The notes: generated by a model from the letters alone, not told the origin. Positions 17,169-26,696 are shown, counted from the first letter of the stretch. The stretch is DNA of 64,000 nt from CBDCVY01 sp965223245 (GCA_965223245.1 CBDCVY010000013.1:2294001-2358000), one strand, 5' to 3'. Translations and numbers: made by a program.

Positions 17169-19079
17169 ATGTCAATTAAGTTCAAATTTTTAAGTTATTC
17201 AGCCATTGCTCTCATTGCGATATCCATGTTTGTGTATTTTTATTATCCCAATGAACACAGGAAAGTTGTGGTGGAGGCTTTGAAAACGCACTTAAACGGA
17301 ATGTCAGAAATGGTGGCTTTAGGTGTGGGAACCGGGATTGAATTGAACAACTTTGAAGTTGTTACCGAGGCCTTGAATCGGGCGAAGAAAGATAAAAATC
17401 TGGATCATATTTTTGTTTTTGACGAACAGGGCAACACATATGCGTCCTACAATCCGCACAACACCAAAGTTAAATCTATAAAATCTATTTTCGAAAAAAA
17501 GATTTATGAAGAGGGGAACCTTATCCAGGTGGTGTCGCCCATCTCATTTAACCAGCATAGGTATGGAACTTTGGTTTTCGGGTATTCTCTCAATTCATTA
17601 AATGAAACTATTTATCAAAATAAAAAAGCAACCTTATTAGTGAGTCTGACTATTTTTGCTTTGGGAACTATTTTCACTTTATTGATAAGCAGGAAGATCA
17701 CTACTCCCCTTTCTCAATTAACTTTTGCGGCGAATGAAATTTCTAAAGGCAATACAGATGTAGCCATTGACGTGACCTCTAAAGACGAGGTAGGAGAATT
17801 ATCCAAAGCTTTTAAAGTAATGATAGAACAAATAAATTCTTCTATGGAAAAAATTAAAGCAACCAACTTTGAATTGGAAGTCGCGCGGGACAATGCTATT
17901 AAATCCAATCGATTTAAGTCAGAGTTTTTATCCAGGATGAGCCACGAGCTAAGAACCCCTATGAATGCTATATTAGGATTTGGTCAATTGCTCAGTATGG
18001 ATTCCAAAAAGAATTTAACTCCTTCGCAAAAGAAACAAACCAAAGAAATTTTAATGGCTGGGCAACATTTACTTGAGCTTATCAATGAAATCCTGGACCT
18101 CTCTAAAATTGAGTCTGGAAAACTTCAGATATTGATCGAAGAGGTGAACCTTACAGATGTTATTGAAGAAACCGTTGATATCATTTCTCCCTTGGTCCAG
18201 CAAAACGAAATTGATTTACAAATTAATATTGACCGGTCTAAAAATGTTATCGTCCTTGCTGACAGAATCCGCCTCAAACAAGTTATTCTGAACCTGCTTT
18301 CCAACGCAATAAAATACAATCATAAAAAAGGATGGTGTGTCATCGCCTGTAATGAGTCGAGTCCTGGTCGATTACAAATTCAGATAAAAAACTCAGGAGA
18401 CGGTATTCCAAAAGAAAAAATGGACATCCTGTTCCAACCTTTTGAAAGACTCGGGTTTGAATCCAGTGAAATAGAAGGCACGGGGATTGGACTTTCCATT
18501 ACCAAAAATTTGATCGAACTTATGAATAGCAGGATTTCTGTCGAGAGCATACCCGGACAAGAAACCTGTTTTACGTTTGATCTTCCCATTGGCAAACCCA
18601 AGCAGCGCCACGTAAAAACGCAACCTGCCGTTTTGAAAAAAAAGGCTTTGCCGGATGCAACCGATGAACAATTCAAAATACTTTATGTTGAGGACAACCA
18701 GGTCAACCTGGAACTCGTTAAACAGATTTTATCTTCCAAGTACAGCAACATAGAAATTCTATCCGCTCCGGAAGCCCGCCTGGGAATAGAAATGGCTAAA
18801 TTTCACCTCCCCAATTTAATTTTAATGGATATCAACTTGCCGGGAATGAGTGGAATTGAGGCTTTAAAATCGTTAAAGGAAATGGAAGCCACTCAAAAAA
18901 TTCCCGTGGTTGCCGTTTCAGCCAATGCAATGGATTCGGATGTGAACTTAGGCATGAAGGAAGGATTTGATGCCTATATTACCAAGCCCATCCAAGTGGA
19001 CTCATTTCTAAATTCGATACAGAAATATATGATCGCCGCAAAGGAAAAATCTCTAACGCTAATAGACTTTTTGGAGTAA
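17169..19079 (+). CDS. Hybrid sensor histidine kinase with receiver domain
   Basis: 636 residues. TM helix (about 8-26), a short periplasmic sensor (27-150), second TM helix (154-174), HAMP (about 175-228), HisKA with phosphorylated His259 (F-L-S-R-M-S-H-E-L-R-T-P-M-N), HATPase (N-box L-S-N-A-I-K-Y, G-D-G-I-P, G-T-G-I-G-L-S), then a receiver with Asp554 (L-I-L-M-D-I-N-L-P-G-M). The order is that of a self-phosphorelay kinase. No response regulator is adjacent, so the output is probably through a separate phosphotransfer protein. Confidence 0.92.
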   Translation: MSIKFKFLSYSAIALIAISMFVYFYYPNEHRKVVVEALKTHLNGMSEMVALGVGTGIELNNFEVVTEALNRAKKDKNLDHIFVFDEQGNTYASYNPHNTKVKSIKSIFEKKIYEEGNLIQVVSPISFNQHRYGTLVFGYSLNSLNETIYQNKKATLLVSLTIFALGTIFTLLISRKITTPLSQLTFAANEISKGNTDVAIDVTSKDEVGELSKAFKVMIEQINSSMEKIKATNFELEVARDNAIKSNRFKSEFLSRMSHELRTPMNAILGFGQLLSMDSKKNLTPSQKKQTKEILMAGQHLLELINEILDLSKIESGKLQILIEEVNLTDVIEETVDIISPLVQQNEIDLQINIDRSKNVIVLADRIRLKQVILNLLSNAIKYNHKKGWCVIACNESSPGRLQIQIKNSGDGIPKEKMDILFQPFERLGFESSEIEGTGIGLSITKNLIELMNSRISVESIPGQETCFTFDLPIGKPKQRHVKTQPAVLKKKALPDATDEQFKILYVEDNQVNLELVKQILSSKYSNIEILSAPEARLGIEMAKFHLPNLILMDINLPGMSGIEALKSLKEMEATQKIPVVAVSANAMDSDVNLGMKEGFDAYITKPIQVDSFLNSIQKYMIAAKEKSLTLIDFLE

Positions 19080-19272
19080 AGCATTTCTCCTCCACTATGA
19101 GCTGGACTCTAACCTAAATACTGAATTCCTAAAACTTATCGAGTTGGTTCTATATATAAAGGTCTCTCTTTAGAAATATAAATTTTGTCTTCACGGATAA
19201 ATGGCCCTAAACTAAATGAAATACATAACTTTTCCGTAAAACTTAATTTCGTACTTCATGGGACTTTTAATT

Positions 19273-19291
19273 TTGCGTACCGAGTACGCAA
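19273..19291. repeat. Perfect inverted repeat upstream of CHASE kinase
   Basis: TTGCGTA-CCGAG-TACGCAA: seven paired bases with a five-base loop, 78 bp before the kinase ATG. It could be an operator or a member of the short hairpin class seen elsewhere in the window. Confidence 0.5.
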
Positions 19292-19368
19292 CCTCAGGTA
19301 ATACTCAATCCGAATCTCTCAGGTTGAGAAATTGCCGGTCACTTGAAAGTTAATTTTTTAATGGGTTC

Positions 19369-21120
19369 ATGGCTAAACAAACACTATTTATTCTTTTAAT
19401 AGGAATTGCATTCAGTTATATAATTTATAGCGCCGGCCACCAGTATCAAGAGAGCGCCCACCACGAACGATTTGCCCATGAGGTGAAACGATCTCAGTCC
19501 ACTCTTAAAAGCCACTTATTAATGAACAATCATTTGCTTGAAGGGATTGGTGCCTTTTTCAATTCATCCCAATCCGTAGAGCGGCATGAATTTAATACTT
19601 ATGTAGAAGGTCTTCTCAAAAAAAATAATTTTATTCGAGCCCTGGAATGGATTCCAAGAGTTCCATTTTCTCAACGGTCCATAATAGAAAAGCAGGCACA
19701 GCAGGATGGGTTCCCGAATTTTCAAATCCGGGAACGTTCGGATTCCGGAGTCATGATACCGGCTAAAAAACGTGACGAATATTATCCGGTTTTATACATC
19801 CAGCCTTATGCCGGAAATGAAAACGCTCTGGGTTTTGATAAAGCCAGCAGTCCCACGCGACGAAGAAGTATTCAACAAGCCATCGATTCCGGAAAACCCG
19901 TTGCCACTGACAAAGTCACTCTGGTACAGGAAAAACAAAACCAAACAGGCTTTCTTATCTTTTATCCAATCTATAAAAGCATCCGGGTTCCGTCGACCCA
20001 AGAGGAACGCAGACAAAATATAAGAGGCTTTATATTAGGCGTTTACCAGATAGAAGACATGATCGAAAAAATCCTAACGGCCGGAATTTTAGAAAAAATG
20101 AATCTGGTAATTTTCGAAGGCAACACCCCCCAGCCGGAACACTTACTTCACGGTCAACTGCTGGAGAACCCGGCGTTGCAAATGCAAAACTCGGTTCTGG
20201 TAGGAGGACGTGAGTGGACATTGATCTGGCAAATTGACCAGCGGTTCAAAGAATTCAATCCGGATGTCCCTATGATTGCAGGTTCCGTATCCTTTCTCAT
20301 TTTTGTGTTACTGGCAATTATTTTCCAATTGAATCATTCGAAAAGAATTCGTGTCGAAAATGAAGTACAAATTCGAACCCGCGAGCTTGCAGTTAAAAAC
20401 TCGGAATTGGAAGAGTTTTCCTATAGGACTTCGCATGATTTAAAAGCGCCGTTAATGAATATTCGAGGACTCAGCCATATCATGAAGGAAGACCTTGAAG
20501 ACGGAGATTACCAGGAAGTGACCGCCAATGTAGATAAAGTGCTCAAACTGGTTTTGAAACTGGAACATTTAATTGACGACATGCTGCAATTGACTCGGGT
20601 CGATTATGAAAATGAACCGATCGAGGAAGTGAATGTCGAGCGAATGGTCACGTCGATCCGAGAAAGCCTGTCTTCTCTCATAGAAGGCAAACAGATTGAA
20701 ATCAGCGTCGATCATTCAGGGTCTGCATTGGTTATGACTCAAAAAAAATTACTGCAAAGTGTGTTGGAAAACCTGATCTCGAATGGAATCAAATACTCCG
20801 ATCCTGACAAACCCCATCGCTATGTGAAAGTCCACGTGGATCAGGCAGAATCAGGAACCAGGATTCAGGTTTCCGACAACGGGCTGGGCATTCCCGAAAA
20901 ACACATTGCCGAAGTGTTTGGCATGTTCAAACGATTTCACAAGGAGTCCTCCTTTGGGAGCGGGCTGGGACTGTATCTGGTGAAAAAGAATATGAATAAA
21001 ATCCATGGAACAATTTCAGTGCAAAGCAACACCGAAGGCACCGTGTTCACCCTCCTCCTCCCCACGCCCAAACTCGAACAAAACGAGGGTTTTGCTTTAA
21101 AGGTCAATCAAGTATCATAG
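19369..21120 (+). CDS. CHASE-domain sensor histidine kinase
   Basis: 583 residues. Two TM helices (about 4-21 and 302-323) bracket an extracytoplasmic CHASE domain (L-E-W-I-P-R-V near 96, F-P-N-F-Q-I-R-E-R, P-V-L-Y-I-Q-P, N-x-x-A-L-G-F-D). A coiled coil leads to HisKA (F-S-Y-R-T-S-H-D-L-K-A-P-L-M-N) and HATPase (N-L-I-S-N-G-I-K-Y, D-N-G-L-G-I-P, G-S-G-L-G-L-Y). No receiver. CHASE domains bind small extracellular ligands; the ligand is unknown. Fragments of a paralogue occur near 25 kb. Confidence 0.92.
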   Translation: MAKQTLFILLIGIAFSYIIYSAGHQYQESAHHERFAHEVKRSQSTLKSHLLMNNHLLEGIGAFFNSSQSVERHEFNTYVEGLLKKNNFIRALEWIPRVPFSQRSIIEKQAQQDGFPNFQIRERSDSGVMIPAKKRDEYYPVLYIQPYAGNENALGFDKASSPTRRRSIQQAIDSGKPVATDKVTLVQEKQNQTGFLIFYPIYKSIRVPSTQEERRQNIRGFILGVYQIEDMIEKILTAGILEKMNLVIFEGNTPQPEHLLHGQLLENPALQMQNSVLVGGREWTLIWQIDQRFKEFNPDVPMIAGSVSFLIFVLLAIIFQLNHSKRIRVENEVQIRTRELAVKNSELEEFSYRTSHDLKAPLMNIRGLSHIMKEDLEDGDYQEVTANVDKVLKLVLKLEHLIDDMLQLTRVDYENEPIEEVNVERMVTSIRESLSSLIEGKQIEISVDHSGSALVMTQKKLLQSVLENLISNGIKYSDPDKPHRYVKVHVDQAESGTRIQVSDNGLGIPEKHIAEVFGMFKRFHKESSFGSGLGLYLVKKNMNKIHGTISVQSNTEGTVFTLLLPTPKLEQNEGFALKVNQVS

Positions 21121-21188
21121 TTTTACCCATATCGAAGAACTGTTTTAATCCATCTTCGTAAAAAGCGTTTCAGGTTAAAAAAAGGATC

Positions 21189-21217
21189 TTGCTTACAACA
21201 CAAAATACTGGTATTAC
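21189..21217 (+). promoter_or_regulatory. TA promoter with inverted repeat
   Basis: TTGCTT (21189-21194), 17-bp spacer and TATTAC (21212-21217) lie 40 bp before the antitoxin start. The inverted repeat AATAC-TG-GTATT (21204-21215) overlaps the -10 region and is the probable operator. Confidence 0.5.
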
Positions 21218-21257
21218 TAAGTAGTGATTAATATAACCTTTTTCTAAAGAGAGACGC

Positions 21258-21536
21258 ATGACCAAACCCGTGGCGATTAAACTCGACAAAGAATTGCTAG
21301 ACCGATTAAAGTCCCTGGGAAAACGGTGTGAACGGTCGCCCCACTGGATCATGAAAAAAGCCATCAGTGAATATGTCGACCGCATGGAAACGGAAGAGGC
21401 TGAGCGCCAATTATTGCTGGACCGATGGAACCGTTACCAGGAAACCGGAGAAAGTATCTCTCACAAAAAAGTGTCCGATTGGCTAAATTCCTGGGGAACC
21501 GACAAGGAACGTGAATGGCCCGGAAAACGAAACTGA
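21258..21536 (+). CDS. Ribbon-helix-helix antitoxin
   Basis: 92 residues. N-terminal CopG/RelB-like ribbon-helix-helix (P-V-A-I-K-L-D-K-E-L-L-D-R-L-K-S-L, R-S-P-H-W-I-M-K-K-A-I-S-E-Y-V), followed by a charged toxin-binding tail. Overlaps the toxin gene by 22 bp. The start has AGAGAGACGC upstream. Confidence 0.85.
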   Translation: MTKPVAIKLDKELLDRLKSLGKRCERSPHWIMKKAISEYVDRMETEEAERQLLLDRWNRYQETGESISHKKVSDWLNSWGTDKEREWPGKRN

Positions 21537-21817
21537 TTTGGGAACCCGGAGCTGTTGAAGACCTCGCCAAACTCAGAGAATTTATCGAGCCGCACCATCA
21601 AAAAGCGGCCGCCAATGCCGCACGCCGCATTCTTCAAGCAACCAACCTTTTGCTGGAAAATCCATACCTGGGACGCCCCCTGGAAGACATGCCGGAGTTT
21701 CTGGAACTGGTCATTCCTTTTGGCCAGCGCGGTTATGTTATGAGGTACCGGTTAGACGGCAAAACCATTGTCATTTTGCGAGTCTGGCACGGCAGAGAAG
21801 ACCGACCGCCCCAATAA
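21515..21817 (+). CDS. RelE/ParE-family toxin
   Basis: 100 residues with the family pattern: W-E-P-G-A-V-E-D-L-A-K-L-R-E-F-I, a middle alanine-rich helix, N-P-Y-L-G-R-P-L, then Y-V-M-R-Y-R and I-V-I-L-R-V-W-H-G-R-E at the C-terminus. This subgroup usually attacks mRNA or gyrase. Coupled to the preceding antitoxin. Confidence 0.88.
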   Translation: MARKTKLIWEPGAVEDLAKLREFIEPHHQKAAANAARRILQATNLLLENPYLGRPLEDMPEFLELVIPFGQRGYVMRYRLDGKTIVILRVWHGREDRPPQ

Positions 21818-21825
21818 AAATTCCC

Positions 21826-22490
21826 CCACTTAGCAGCGTGACGCTGCCCAACCTGGCGGTTGGAAGCACTCACTCGCCGCGAGGGGCAGAATTTATTTTG
21901 CGATGAGTTCCTTTCAATCCGATCTCTTCACAAAGCTTTCGAATATCTTTATTGCATCCAACCGCAGATTGGCCAGGGTGACGCTGGACCCAAAATTGAT
22001 TCTCGATGATCGGTGGTGAATGCCGAATCCTCAGAACCTTTTCACAAATAGCGTTTACCTTGAGAAGAAAATGCGGAAGAGAGATCAATCACTCCCTCTT
22101 TCCCAACCTAGCGGTTGGAAGCAAGAAAAATATTCGAAAAGTTTCTGATGATTTTGTCATCTCAGAAATTTACCGAGAATAATTTTACCAGCAGGCGTTA
22201 GCCTGCAGGCTGGGGGGATTCACCTTCAGGGGTTTTGGTGGATTGGAACAAATGAATGAATAGTTTCCGGAGATTTAGTTGAAAAGGAAACTCATCGCCA
22301 ACCTGCGGTTGGCCCTCTAGCGAGGGAAGCAACAAAACGACTCGTCAAGTTTCTGTTGGCTCTGCATTCCCATCAACTCATCGGAGATTCAGTGTTCCAT
22401 CCAGGCGGGGCCTGGCTGCCTCCACGGCGAGTGACCGGGCTCAGCCTCCTCCTCCCCGCGCCAAAACTCACAAAAGCGGTTCATTAAATA
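21826..22490 (+). repeat. Mosaic hairpin repeat block, copy 3
   Basis: At least eight hairpins in a row, among them CAGCG-TGA-CGCTG, CCAACC-TGGC-GGTTGG, CCAACC-TAGC-GGTTGG, GCAGGC-GTTA-GCCTGC, CCCTC-TAGC-GAGGG and CCAGGC-GGG-GCCTGG, joined by AT-rich spacers. The part 22090-22475 is nearly identical to 25050-25420. It ends in a segment that matches the 3' end of the CHASE kinase gene. Confidence 0.9.
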
Positions 22491-22648
22491 AATCGATTTT
22501 TATAGATGTTATTTTAGAGAAGAAAATTGAGAAAAAGAAATTTAATTTTTTGGTTGGAGAGTTGGGAAGGGAATATTTGAAACTCAAAAGGATATAGGGG
22601 TGTGGAAATTTTTTAAGCAGAGCCACTAATTAAAATTAATTATTTTTT

Positions 22649-22972
22649 TCAATAGCTATCTCTATACGAACCATAAGATCCTGGTTTTTCCATACAAATG
22701 TCTCCATATTTGTATTGAAACCAAATTGTAGCAGGTAATACAAGAGTATCACTAACAACAATAAAGGGAAGAAAAAACAAAACCAACCCTTTATCTGGAC
22801 ACCTCTCACATTCTAACTCTAAGATAGAATATGTGGTTGCACTATAATTTCTTGAATATTGATCTTCCTCAGGGCAATTTGCTTTATAATTTTCATTGTC
22901 TGGTACTTCCAACCCCGCGCACCCCTGCAGTAAAATGAAAAAAATAATAATACAAATCGATTTTATTCTCAT
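22649..22972 (-). CDS. Small YceK-like lipoprotein, possible immunity protein
   Basis: 107 residues from the ATG at 22972. Lipobox L-L-Q-G-C near residue 17. The later hydrophobic stretch (F-L-P-F-I-V-V-S-D-T-L-V-L-P-A-T) resembles YceK-type lipoproteins. It directly follows the orphan Rhs tip (22 bp), the position of an immunity gene, so an outer-membrane immunity role is possible. No strong ribosome site. Confidence 0.6.
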   Translation of the reverse strand: MRIKSICIIIFFILLQGCAGLEVPDNENYKANCPEEDQYSRNYSATTYSILELECERCPDKGLVLFFLPFIVVSDTLVLPATIWFQYKYGDICMEKPGSYGSYRDSY

Positions 22973-22994
22973 GCTTTTAGAAATTTTTATTTCA

Positions 22995-24018
22995 TCACCG
23001 TGGCCGAACAATAGTTTGGTATGGCAAACCAGAGGTCCCAATCATAGAACCAACAACAACAGGAGCCGAAGGTAATACACCAAAATAGTTCCAAGCTTCT
23101 CCCAAAAATGAGCCTAATCGAGACCCTTGAATACTATTACCTATTGCCAAATTATACCATACAGGAGTGCTCCATGTATCATGGACTCCGCCAAATGCTT
23201 CGACAGCATAATCTCTTAAAGATCCCTTTGAATATTTCCAACTTTTGAGTCCAAATCTTCCCAAACCTCCTTGAGGGCCACCGAGAGGTGAATCAGAAAC
23301 ATCAAAACCACCCCCCACTAATTCAATAATTCGACCACCCCCTAATTTAAACCCATCTCCGTTAAATCCAATACTTAAACCTGAAGAGTTATTTGTAACT
23401 GGTAGATCCCACTCACCGTGTACACCGTCCAAACGATCATCAATTTGAAACTTTTTAGACAATTCCACCTGATATTCTCGCATTGCCAATGCAACATAGG
23501 TAGTTACGGAAATAGCCAAACTGGTTAAAAAACCCTCGGAGAAATCTCCACCCCCTAACTCAGCGGCAATTCCTCCGTTTAGTGATTGGAGACCAACTCT
23601 TGTTAAGTCCCAGGTTTTTCCAAAGTGAGCTCCAATGGCCCCGGATATTGCACCGGACACTGCCCCTGAAAGAACAGATTTCCAAAAATTTACTTTATAA
23701 CCCGCCGCTTGAAAAACCAAAGAACTGGCTCCCCCAGTCAGTGCACCGATCATAGCACCTTCCGTTATAGCTCCACCAACAGGACCTAACGAAGCAAAAA
23801 TTCCCGCCCCACCCGCATAAGCTGTGGCAACAGCAACAAATTGTTGAAAAGCCATTATCCCAATATTCCAATTAGTTGCTTCGCCCTGTGCGACCGTAAT
23901 ACCCACCCAGGGTCCTCCAATCATAGCTGCAAGAAATCCCTTAAATAACGCCTTAAAAAAATGACCTGATGGATCAGTATAAATAATCGGATTGTTGCGG
24001 GTGTAGGTGTAGCGGTTG
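22995..24018 (-). pseudogene. Orphan Rhs C-terminal cassette, tail 1
   Basis: The frame opens at the breakpoint 24018 with the end of the Rhs core (N-R-Y-T-Y-T-R-N-N-P-I-I-Y-T-D-P-S-G-H-F-F), then has no stop until 22995. After the core comes the glycine/alanine-rich hydrophobic region shared by all three Rhs tails here, then a unique tip (about 150 residues, containing G-G-V-H-D-T-W-S-T-P-V-W-Y-N) that I cannot assign. No start codon with a ribosome site, so it is silent unless recombined onto a full Rhs gene. Confidence 0.8.
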
Positions 24019-24223
24019 GTGGCGTAGCCGCCACAGGCAATAGAAATTTACGATGAATTTTTGGTGGGTTCTATATTTATACGAAACTATCTAAAGTTAA
24101 TTTTGCAACCAATTGCAGGTTGACCCTCAGCAATAAAGCAATTGAAACTCACAAAAGTCTGTGGATAAATAAAATCGGAGTGACTTGTCGAGAATAAAAT
24201 ATTCCCTGCAGGCGTTGGCCTGC
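24019..24223. repeat. 205-bp hairpin-bounded insertion in an Rhs core
   Basis: It begins exactly at the Rhs breakpoint with GTGGCG-TAGC-CGCCAC (24019-24034) and ends at the other breakpoint with GCAGGC-GTTG-GCCTGC (24208-24223). Comparison with the two other Rhs copies shows about 12 codons (between I-T-P-D and N-R-Y-T-Y) missing at this place. This gives the best-defined element ends in the window. Confidence 0.85.
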
Positions 24224-24414
24224 CATCGGGGGTGATGAAGCGAGCCAGGTTGGGATCGTAGTATCGTGCTTCGTAGAAATAGAGATCCGTACTATCATCC
24301 AGTTCTTTGCCGGTGAATTTGTAACGAGCGTTAAAGGTGGGTCCGTTATCCGAGTCAACTTTACCGTATGGCAGATAAATCAAGTCTTCGATATTATTGC
24401 CGCCACTGTCGGTG
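24224..24414 (-). pseudogene. Rhs core fragment
   Basis: Encodes D-S-G-G-N-N-I-E-D-L-I-Y-L-P-Y-G-K, then Y-K-F-T-G-K-E-L-D-D-S-T-D-L-Y-F-Y-E-A-R-Y-Y-D-P, matching the core of the full-length Rhs protein. It is cut at both sides by hairpins: CTCAC-TCGCC-GTGAG at 24416 and the 205-bp insertion at 24223. It was the upstream part of tail 1. Confidence 0.85.
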
Positions 24415-24415
24415 G

Positions 24416-24850
24416 CTCACTCGCCGTGAGGAGCAACTAATATTTTCAAAACCTTTGAGACGATACCGTCTATAAGACAACACATCGCAGATGAAATGCT
24501 ACCTCCAACCGCCAGGTTGGGAAAAGGAAGAAATCCCCCCAGCTCCCTTCATGAAAGGAGAGCTTTCCATAAGTTAGAAAACATAAAAATCCCAGGCGGT
24601 CAATCACCCCGTCCCGCAGCGTGACGCTGCACCCAGAATAAATTTTCATCAGGTTTGTCCAAATATCATTTATCCACAAACTTTTGAAAATCCTTATTGC
24701 TTCCAATCGCTAGGTTGGGGAAAGAGGGTGAACATGGGTCTCCGCTCTTTTGTTGGACTTGTTTGTTCAATAGTCCTTGGTTATGCAAAGGTCTCTCATG
24801 AAAGGGGGAGCACATTGATCCTCGTTCAAAGGTAACTTTCTAAAGGCTGA
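24416..24850 (-). repeat. Mosaic hairpin repeat block, copy 4
   Basis: Starts with CTCAC-TCGCC-GTGAG at the Rhs breakpoint. Contains CCAACC-GCCA-GGTTGG, CAGCG-TGA-CGCTG and CCAATC-GCTA-GGTTGG (one-sided stem change, G-U pairable) with the usual AT-rich spacers and AAGGTCTCTC ends. No gene is supported. Confidence 0.85.
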
Positions 24851-24920
24851 CTAAATTTTGATGGAAGAGGAGAAAGTTGGTTTTTAGGGGTTGGAGCGAA
24901 AAGAAATAGGAGAATGGGGT

Positions 24921-25003
24921 AAAGAGTTTTCGTTTGGCAGTGGACTGGGCCGGTATCGGGTGAAAAAGAATATGCACAAAATTCATGGAAAAATTTCAGA
25001 AGT
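24921..25003 (+). pseudogene. Histidine kinase fragment (HATPase region)
   Basis: Encodes S-F-G-S-G-L-G-R-Y-R-V-K-K-N-M-H-K-I-H-G-K-I-S, which matches residues of the CHASE kinase HATPase (S-F-G-S-G-L-G-L-Y-L-V-K-K-N-M-N-K-I-H-G-T-I-S). The match stops where the next hairpin block begins and resumes at about 25404 with the kinase 3' end (F-T-L-L-L-P). It is a paralogue split by a 400-bp block. Confidence 0.8.
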
Positions 25004-25004
25004 T

Positions 25005-25403
25005 ACACTGACCTTCAGAGAAGAAATGTAAAAAGGGAAGTCGATGTGCTCCCTCTTTCCCAACCTAGCGGTTGGAAGCAAGAAAAATATTCGAAAAGTT
25101 TCTGATGATTTTGTCATCTCAGAAATTTACCGAGAATGAATTTTACCAGCAGGCGTTGGCCTGCAGGCCGGGGTGATTGACCACCTGGGGTTTTGTTGGA
25201 CTGAAAGAAATGAATGAATAGTTTCCGGAGATTTAGTTGAAAAGGAAACTCATCGCCAACCTGCGGTTGGCCCTCTAGCGAGGGAAGCAACAAAACGACT
25301 CGTCAAGTTTCTGTTGGCTCTGCATTCCCATCAACTCATCGGAGATTCAGTGTTCCATCCAGGCGGGGCCTGGCTGCCTCCACGGCGAGTGACCGGGCTC
25401 ACC
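25005..25403 (+). repeat. Mosaic hairpin repeat block, copy 5, inside kinase fragment
   Basis: About 95% identical by eye to 22090-22475 over 360 bp, including the order of hairpins. One visible difference is in a loop (GTTG here, GTTA there). It interrupts the kinase remnant; the kinase 3' end follows at 25404-25440. Confidence 0.85.
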
Positions 25404-25536
25404 CTCCTCCTCCCCGCCCGCAAACTTTCATCCGCCTATTGAAATTTAAAAGGAATTATCGCATTATGTGCCCAATGGAATTAAATCGTTTCACGAAACT
25501 AGTTTCTCATCAGTTTCAAATTCACCTTGACCTAAA

Positions 25537-25552
25537 GTAACTTATATGTTAC
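25537..25552 (+). promoter_or_regulatory. Inverted repeat before HigB-like gene
   Basis: GTAAC-TTATAT-GTTAC lies 4 bp before the toxin ATG. TTATAT could be the -10 box, which would give a nearly leaderless transcript, with the arms as operator. Confidence 0.45.
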
Positions 25553-25556
25553 CATT

Positions 25557-25883
25557 ATGATTGAGATCGTTGAGTACCTTTACGAAGATGGGAGCAGCCC
25601 TTTTGCGGATTGGTTTGAAGGCCTGGGCGTTCAAGCGGCTTTGAAAATCAACACCTGCGTCACGCGTATGGGAAACGGCAACCTCTCTAACGTAAAAAGT
25701 GTTGGTGCCGGCGTTCATGAATGTCGGGTGGATTGGGGTCCGGGGTACCGCGTCTATTTCGGCAAAGAGGGTGACAAGCTGATCATCCTGCTGGGCGGCG
25801 GCACCAAGAAGCGACAGCAGACCGATATCAACAAAGCCAAAGAACTTTGGAAAGATTATAAAATACGTAAAAAGAAACAGTGA
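25557..25883 (+). CDS. HigB/Gp49-type toxin
   Basis: 108 residues. Features of the phage-derived Gp49-like/HigB addiction killers: D-G-S-S-P-F-A-D-W-F-E-G-L near the start, G-N-G-N-L-S-N-V-K-S-V-G-A-G-V-H-E-C-R-V-D-W-G-P-G-Y-R-V-Y-F in the middle, and a lysine-rich end (K-x-x-E-L-W-K-D-Y). Toxin precedes antitoxin, as usual for this type. Confidence 0.9.
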   Translation: MIEIVEYLYEDGSSPFADWFEGLGVQAALKINTCVTRMGNGNLSNVKSVGAGVHECRVDWGPGYRVYFGKEGDKLIILLGGGTKKRQQTDINKAKELWKDYKIRKKKQ

Positions 25884-25885
25884 CC

Positions 25886-26203
25886 ATGGCAATCACACGC
25901 AATTTTAAAGAAACCATTCAAGCGCGTGCCCTGCGGGATCCGGAGTTCCGGGCGGGCCTGCTCAAGGAAAGCATTGAAACCATGTTAGCCGGTGATACCG
26001 AAACCGGCAAAATGATTTTGCGCGATTACATCAATGCCACAATCGGTTTCGAAAAGCTGGGAACCATGACCGATAAATCACCCAAAAGTTTGATGCGCAT
26101 GTTCAGTCCCGATGGCAACCCCACCGCAAAAAATCTGTTCGGCATTATCCATACCCTCCAACAAAACGAAGGCGTCCATCTCGAAATCCAAACCACACGG
26201 TAA
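25886..26203 (+). CDS. HigA-like antitoxin
   Basis: 105 residues from the ATG at 25886 (an overlapping GTG at 25880 is an alternative). Shows the addiction-antidote pattern: a first helical part, then an HTH with L-M-R-M-F-S-P-D-G-N-P-T-A-K-N-L-F-G-I-I-H-T-L. Neutralises the toxin encoded 2 bp upstream. Confidence 0.85.
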   Translation: MAITRNFKETIQARALRDPEFRAGLLKESIETMLAGDTETGKMILRDYINATIGFEKLGTMTDKSPKSLMRMFSPDGNPTAKNLFGIIHTLQQNEGVHLEIQTTR

Positions 26204-26224
26204 AAAGAAACCATTTTTTCCGAT

Positions 26225-26640
26225 CAAAAAGATAACCAGGCCCCGCCGGCCCCCGGCCGGTGGGAGCATTTAATTCCCGATGATCTGCAATGAACGCAGA
26301 ACCCTCAGAAACTTTTCACAAGTTACACTGACCTTCAGAGAAGAAATGTAAAAAGGAAAGTGGATGCGCTCCCTCTTTCCCAACCTAGCGGTTGGAAGCA
26401 AGAAAAATATTCGAAAAATTTCTGATGATTTTGTCATCTCAGAAATTTACCGAGAATAATTTTACCAGCAGGCGTTGGCCTGCAGGCTGAGGGGATTCAC
26501 CTTCAGGGGTTTAAAAAATGGTAAATCAAATAATGCGAAGTTTCTGAGGATACTGTTGGCAAGAAAGCACATCGCAAATGAAAGGTTACCTGCAGGCGTT
26601 AGCCTGCAGGCTGGGGGGATTCACCTTCAGGGGTTTTAAC
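26225..26640 (+). repeat. Mosaic hairpin repeat block, copy 6
   Basis: Contains CCAACC-TAGC-GGTTGG, GCAGGC-GTTG-GCCTGC and a second GCAGGC-GTTA-GCCTGC, with the TTCACCTTCAGGGGTTT end given twice, and a GCCGGCCCCCGGCC inverted repeat at the start. Lies between two TA pairs. Confidence 0.85.
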
Positions 26641-26696
26641 TCACATTCCTAAAGGGAGCTTTAAATTGCATTGTAGCCCAGAAACCCGGCAAAATT

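Noticed and set aside
24087..24383. 98-residue protein with an Rhs-like start
   Set aside because: It is an Rhs core fragment reading into the inserted repeat at 24223, not a gene.
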